Assembly (NCBI RefSeq): GCF_021531655.1
Contig: NZ_JADYUF010000061.1
Coordinates: 1-15,734 of the forward strand
DNA length: 15,734 nt
Source: Leyella stercorea
Lineage (GTDB): Bacteria > Bacteroidota > Bacteroidia > Bacteroidales > Bacteroidaceae
Direction: 5' to 3'
How positions within the stretch are numbered: position 1 is the stretch's first letter; each line of letters opens with the position of its first letter. The notes under the pieces were generated by a model. It had not been told where the DNA came from and ran no database searches. It saw only the letters and a program-made list of their open reading frames with translations. The position numbers were made by a program, and so were the translations under genes. Of the stretch, positions 13,960-15,734 are shown piece after piece.

Positions 13960-15684
13960 ATGTTATTCAAATGGAATTACAAGCCACCTACGAAAGAGGA
14001 GAAACAGGCGGCTGACGAACTGGGGGCGAAGCTGAACATCAGCCCGATACTTGCCCAATTGCTCATGCTAAGGGGCATCACAACAGAGTCAGCTGCCAAG
14101 CGATTCTTCCATCCGCAGCTGGCAGACCTTATCAATCCGTTCCTCATGAAGGATATGGACTTGGCAGTCGACCGCCTTAACGACGCTATGGGGCGCAAGG
14201 AGCGCATCCTGGTGTATGGCGATTACGACGTAGACGGATGCACGGCTGTAGCGCTGGTGTATAAGTTTATACAGCAGTTCTACTCCAACATCGAGTATTA
14301 CATCCCCGACCGTTACGACGAGGGATACGGTGTGAGCAAGAAGGGCATGGACTATGCCAAGGAGGCGGGTGTAAAGCTCATCATAATCCTCGACTGCGGC
14401 ATCAAGGCCATTGACGAAATAGCCTATGCCAAGAGTCTCGGCATCGACTTCATCATATGCGACCATCACATGCCCGACGATGAATTGCCGCCTGCCGTTG
14501 CCATTCTTAATCCCAAACGTGCTGACGACACTTATCCGTTCAAGCACCTTTGCGGATGTGGGGTAGGCTTCAAGTTTATGCAGGCATTCGCAAAGAACAA
14601 CGGCATTCCTTTCGCCCGACTCATTCCGTTGCTCGACCTATGTGCGGTGAGCATTGCTGCCGACATAGTTCCGGTGACCGAAGAGAACCGTATACTTGCC
14701 TTCCACGGCCTTAAGACGCTCAATCAGAACCCGAGCATCGGCCTAAAGGCAATCATAGACATCTGCGGCCTGGGCGGACGCGACATCTCGATGAGCGATA
14801 TTGTGTTCAAGATAGGTCCTCGCATCAATGCCTCAGGACGTATGGAGAGTGGCCGCGAGAGTGTGGATCTGCTCGTCGATAAGGACTTTTCGCACGCGCT
14901 TGAGAAGGCTAAGCACATCGACAGCTACAACGACAAGCGCAAGGACATCGACAAGCAGATGACCGAGGATGCCAATCACATCGTGTCGAGACTCGAGAGC
15001 CAGCGCCACCAGTCGTCGATAGTGCTCTACGACGAGCACTGGAAGAAGGGTGTGATAGGCATTGTGGCTTCGCGACTCACCGAAATCTATTTCCGTCCGA
15101 CTGTGGTGCTCACACGCGACGGCGACTTTGCTACGGGTTCGGCACGCAGCGTTACGGGTTTTGACATCTACTCTGCCATAAAGAGTTGCCGCGACTTGCT
15201 CGTCAATTTTGGCGGACATACCTATGCGGCCGGACTGACGCTTCGTTGGGACGACATTCAGGAGTTCCGCCGCCGCTTCCAGAAATATGTCGACGAGCAT
15301 ATTCAGCCCGAACAGACCGAGGCGATGCTCAATATTGATGCCGAAATCGACTTCCGCGACATCACAAAGAAGCTGCACAGCGACCTCAAGCGTTTTGCTC
15401 CCTTCGGACCGTGCAACACCAAACCGATATTCAGTACTGTAGGCGTGTACGACTATGGTACAAGTAAGGTGGTGGGACGCGAGCAGGAACATATCAAACT
15501 CGAATTGGTCGACTCCAAATCGAGCAACGTTGTCAACGGCATAGCTTTCGGACAGAGTGCATCGGCACGCTACATCAAGTCGAAACGCAGCTTTGACATA
15601 GCTTATACTATTGAGGACAATGTGTTCAAGCGCAATATGGTGCAGCTGCAGATAGAGGATATAAGGCCAACGGAAGAGGAATAA
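13960..15684 (+). CDS. recJ: single-stranded-DNA exonuclease RecJ
   Basis: This encodes 574 residues, the normal length. RecJ degrades single-stranded DNA 5' to 3' in recombination and mismatch or base-excision repair. The DHH phosphoesterase motifs are complete: YGDYDVDGCTA (86-96) with D88, D90 and D92; LDCG (144-147); CDHHMPDDELPPA (167-179) with the D168-H169-H170 triad; and LDLCAVSIAADIV (225-237). The linker leads to the DHHA1 domain, with INASGRMESGRES (289-301), GSARSVTGFDI (393-403) and NFGGHTYAAGLTL (416-428). The C-terminal 100 residues form the usual OB-like domain. The ATG at 13960 gives the standard N-terminus (WNYKPP). Divergent from the sialidase gene; only 50 bases follow it in the window, so any operon partner (often a helicase) is out of view. 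Confidence 0.97.
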   Translation: MLFKWNYKPPTKEEKQAADELGAKLNISPILAQLLMLRGITTESAAKRFFHPQLADLINPFLMKDMDLAVDRLNDAMGRKERILVYGDYDVDGCTAVALVYKFIQQFYSNIEYYIPDRYDEGYGVSKKGMDYAKEAGVKLIIILDCGIKAIDEIAYAKSLGIDFIICDHHMPDDELPPAVAILNPKRADDTYPFKHLCGCGVGFKFMQAFAKNNGIPFARLIPLLDLCAVSIAADIVPVTEENRILAFHGLKTLNQNPSIGLKAIIDICGLGGRDISMSDIVFKIGPRINASGRMESGRESVDLLVDKDFSHALEKAKHIDSYNDKRKDIDKQMTEDANHIVSRLESQRHQSSIVLYDEHWKKGVIGIVASRLTEIYFRPTVVLTRDGDFATGSARSVTGFDIYSAIKSCRDLLVNFGGHTYAAGLTLRWDDIQEFRRRFQKYVDEHIQPEQTEAMLNIDAEIDFRDITKKLHSDLKRFAPFGPCNTKPIFSTVGVYDYGTSKVVGREQEHIKLELVDSKSSNVVNGIAFGQSASARYIKSKRSFDIAYTIEDNVFKRNMVQLQIEDIRPTEEE

Positions 15685-15734
15685 GCCCGACCACACAAAG
15701 GCCACAAACCCCACAAAGCCCTACCGCCGACTCC
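15685..15734. other. region after recJ, C/A-rich short repeats
   Basis: Three loose copies of CCACAAAGC-like sequence occur at about 15693-15720. No terminator hairpin or start codon with support is visible before the window ends. Confidence 0.3.

Noticed and set aside
13932..14018. Upstream open frame overlapping the recJ start
   Set aside because: A 28-codon frame with no conserved features or ribosome site; likely chance.
14833..15714. Minus-strand frame of 293 codons opposite recJ
   Set aside because: Antisense to the conserved DHHA1 and C-terminal regions of RecJ.

Overview
The window looks like chromosomal DNA of a Bacteroidales bacterium, most likely Prevotella or a close relative. 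The clues are promoters of the TAnnTTTG / TTG type with about 20-nt spacing, few Shine-Dalgarno sites, secreted proteins with signal peptides ending just before Gln, a FadL/OmpP1-type barrel protein with the usual Bacteroidetes plug sequence, and the gene content itself (groS-groL, a GH33 sialidase, recJ). This is a judgement from protein sequence style; no database was searched.

Layout. (1) 1-3654: a short, probably truncated secreted protein (343-675). A regulatory stretch full of 22-bp-phased direct repeats (686-805) follows, then a probable two-gene surface unit: a secreted Tyr/Trp/Gly-rich protein with an RGG/FG-like tail (933-1943) and an outer-membrane beta-barrel of the FadL/OmpP1 family (2014-3654). 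(2) 3676-3980: a strong promoter, tRNA-Thr(CGT), tRNA-Gly(CCC) and a terminator. (3) About 3939-9920: a worn defence island, every gene on the minus strand. It holds a RhuM-family pseudogene with a large internal deletion, an intact-looking McrBC type IV restriction pair, degraded coding sequence, a DUF1016/YhcG-type PD-(D/E)XK nuclease, the tail of another gene, and what looks like the last third of a serine recombinase. It lies immediately after the tRNA pair, a common place for integration, but no duplicated attachment site was found. (4) 9890-12245: the groS-groL chaperonin operon, with a repeat-rich upstream region and a possible sigma-54-type promoter, ended by a strong bidirectional terminator. 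(5) 12244-13446: a periplasmic GH33 sialidase, convergent with groL. (6) 13447-13959: a divergent regulatory region containing four perfect-period 22-bp repeats, and then recJ (13960-15684).

How it works together. McrB and McrC are separated by one base and would form one GTP-driven nuclease that cuts modified DNA. The DUF1016 nuclease normally accompanies restriction-modification genes, which here survive only as fragments, so it appears to be an orphan. The most unusual material is non-coding. A motif built from AAAAGG-N3-CCTTTT is tandemly repeated beside the sialidase gene and recurs upstream of groS. Several further direct repeats in the intergenic regions are also spaced 22 bp apart, as expected for protein binding on one face of the helix. 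A promoter closely followed by a perfect terminator hairpin (9658-9736) could be an attenuator or a small RNA left at the edge of the island.
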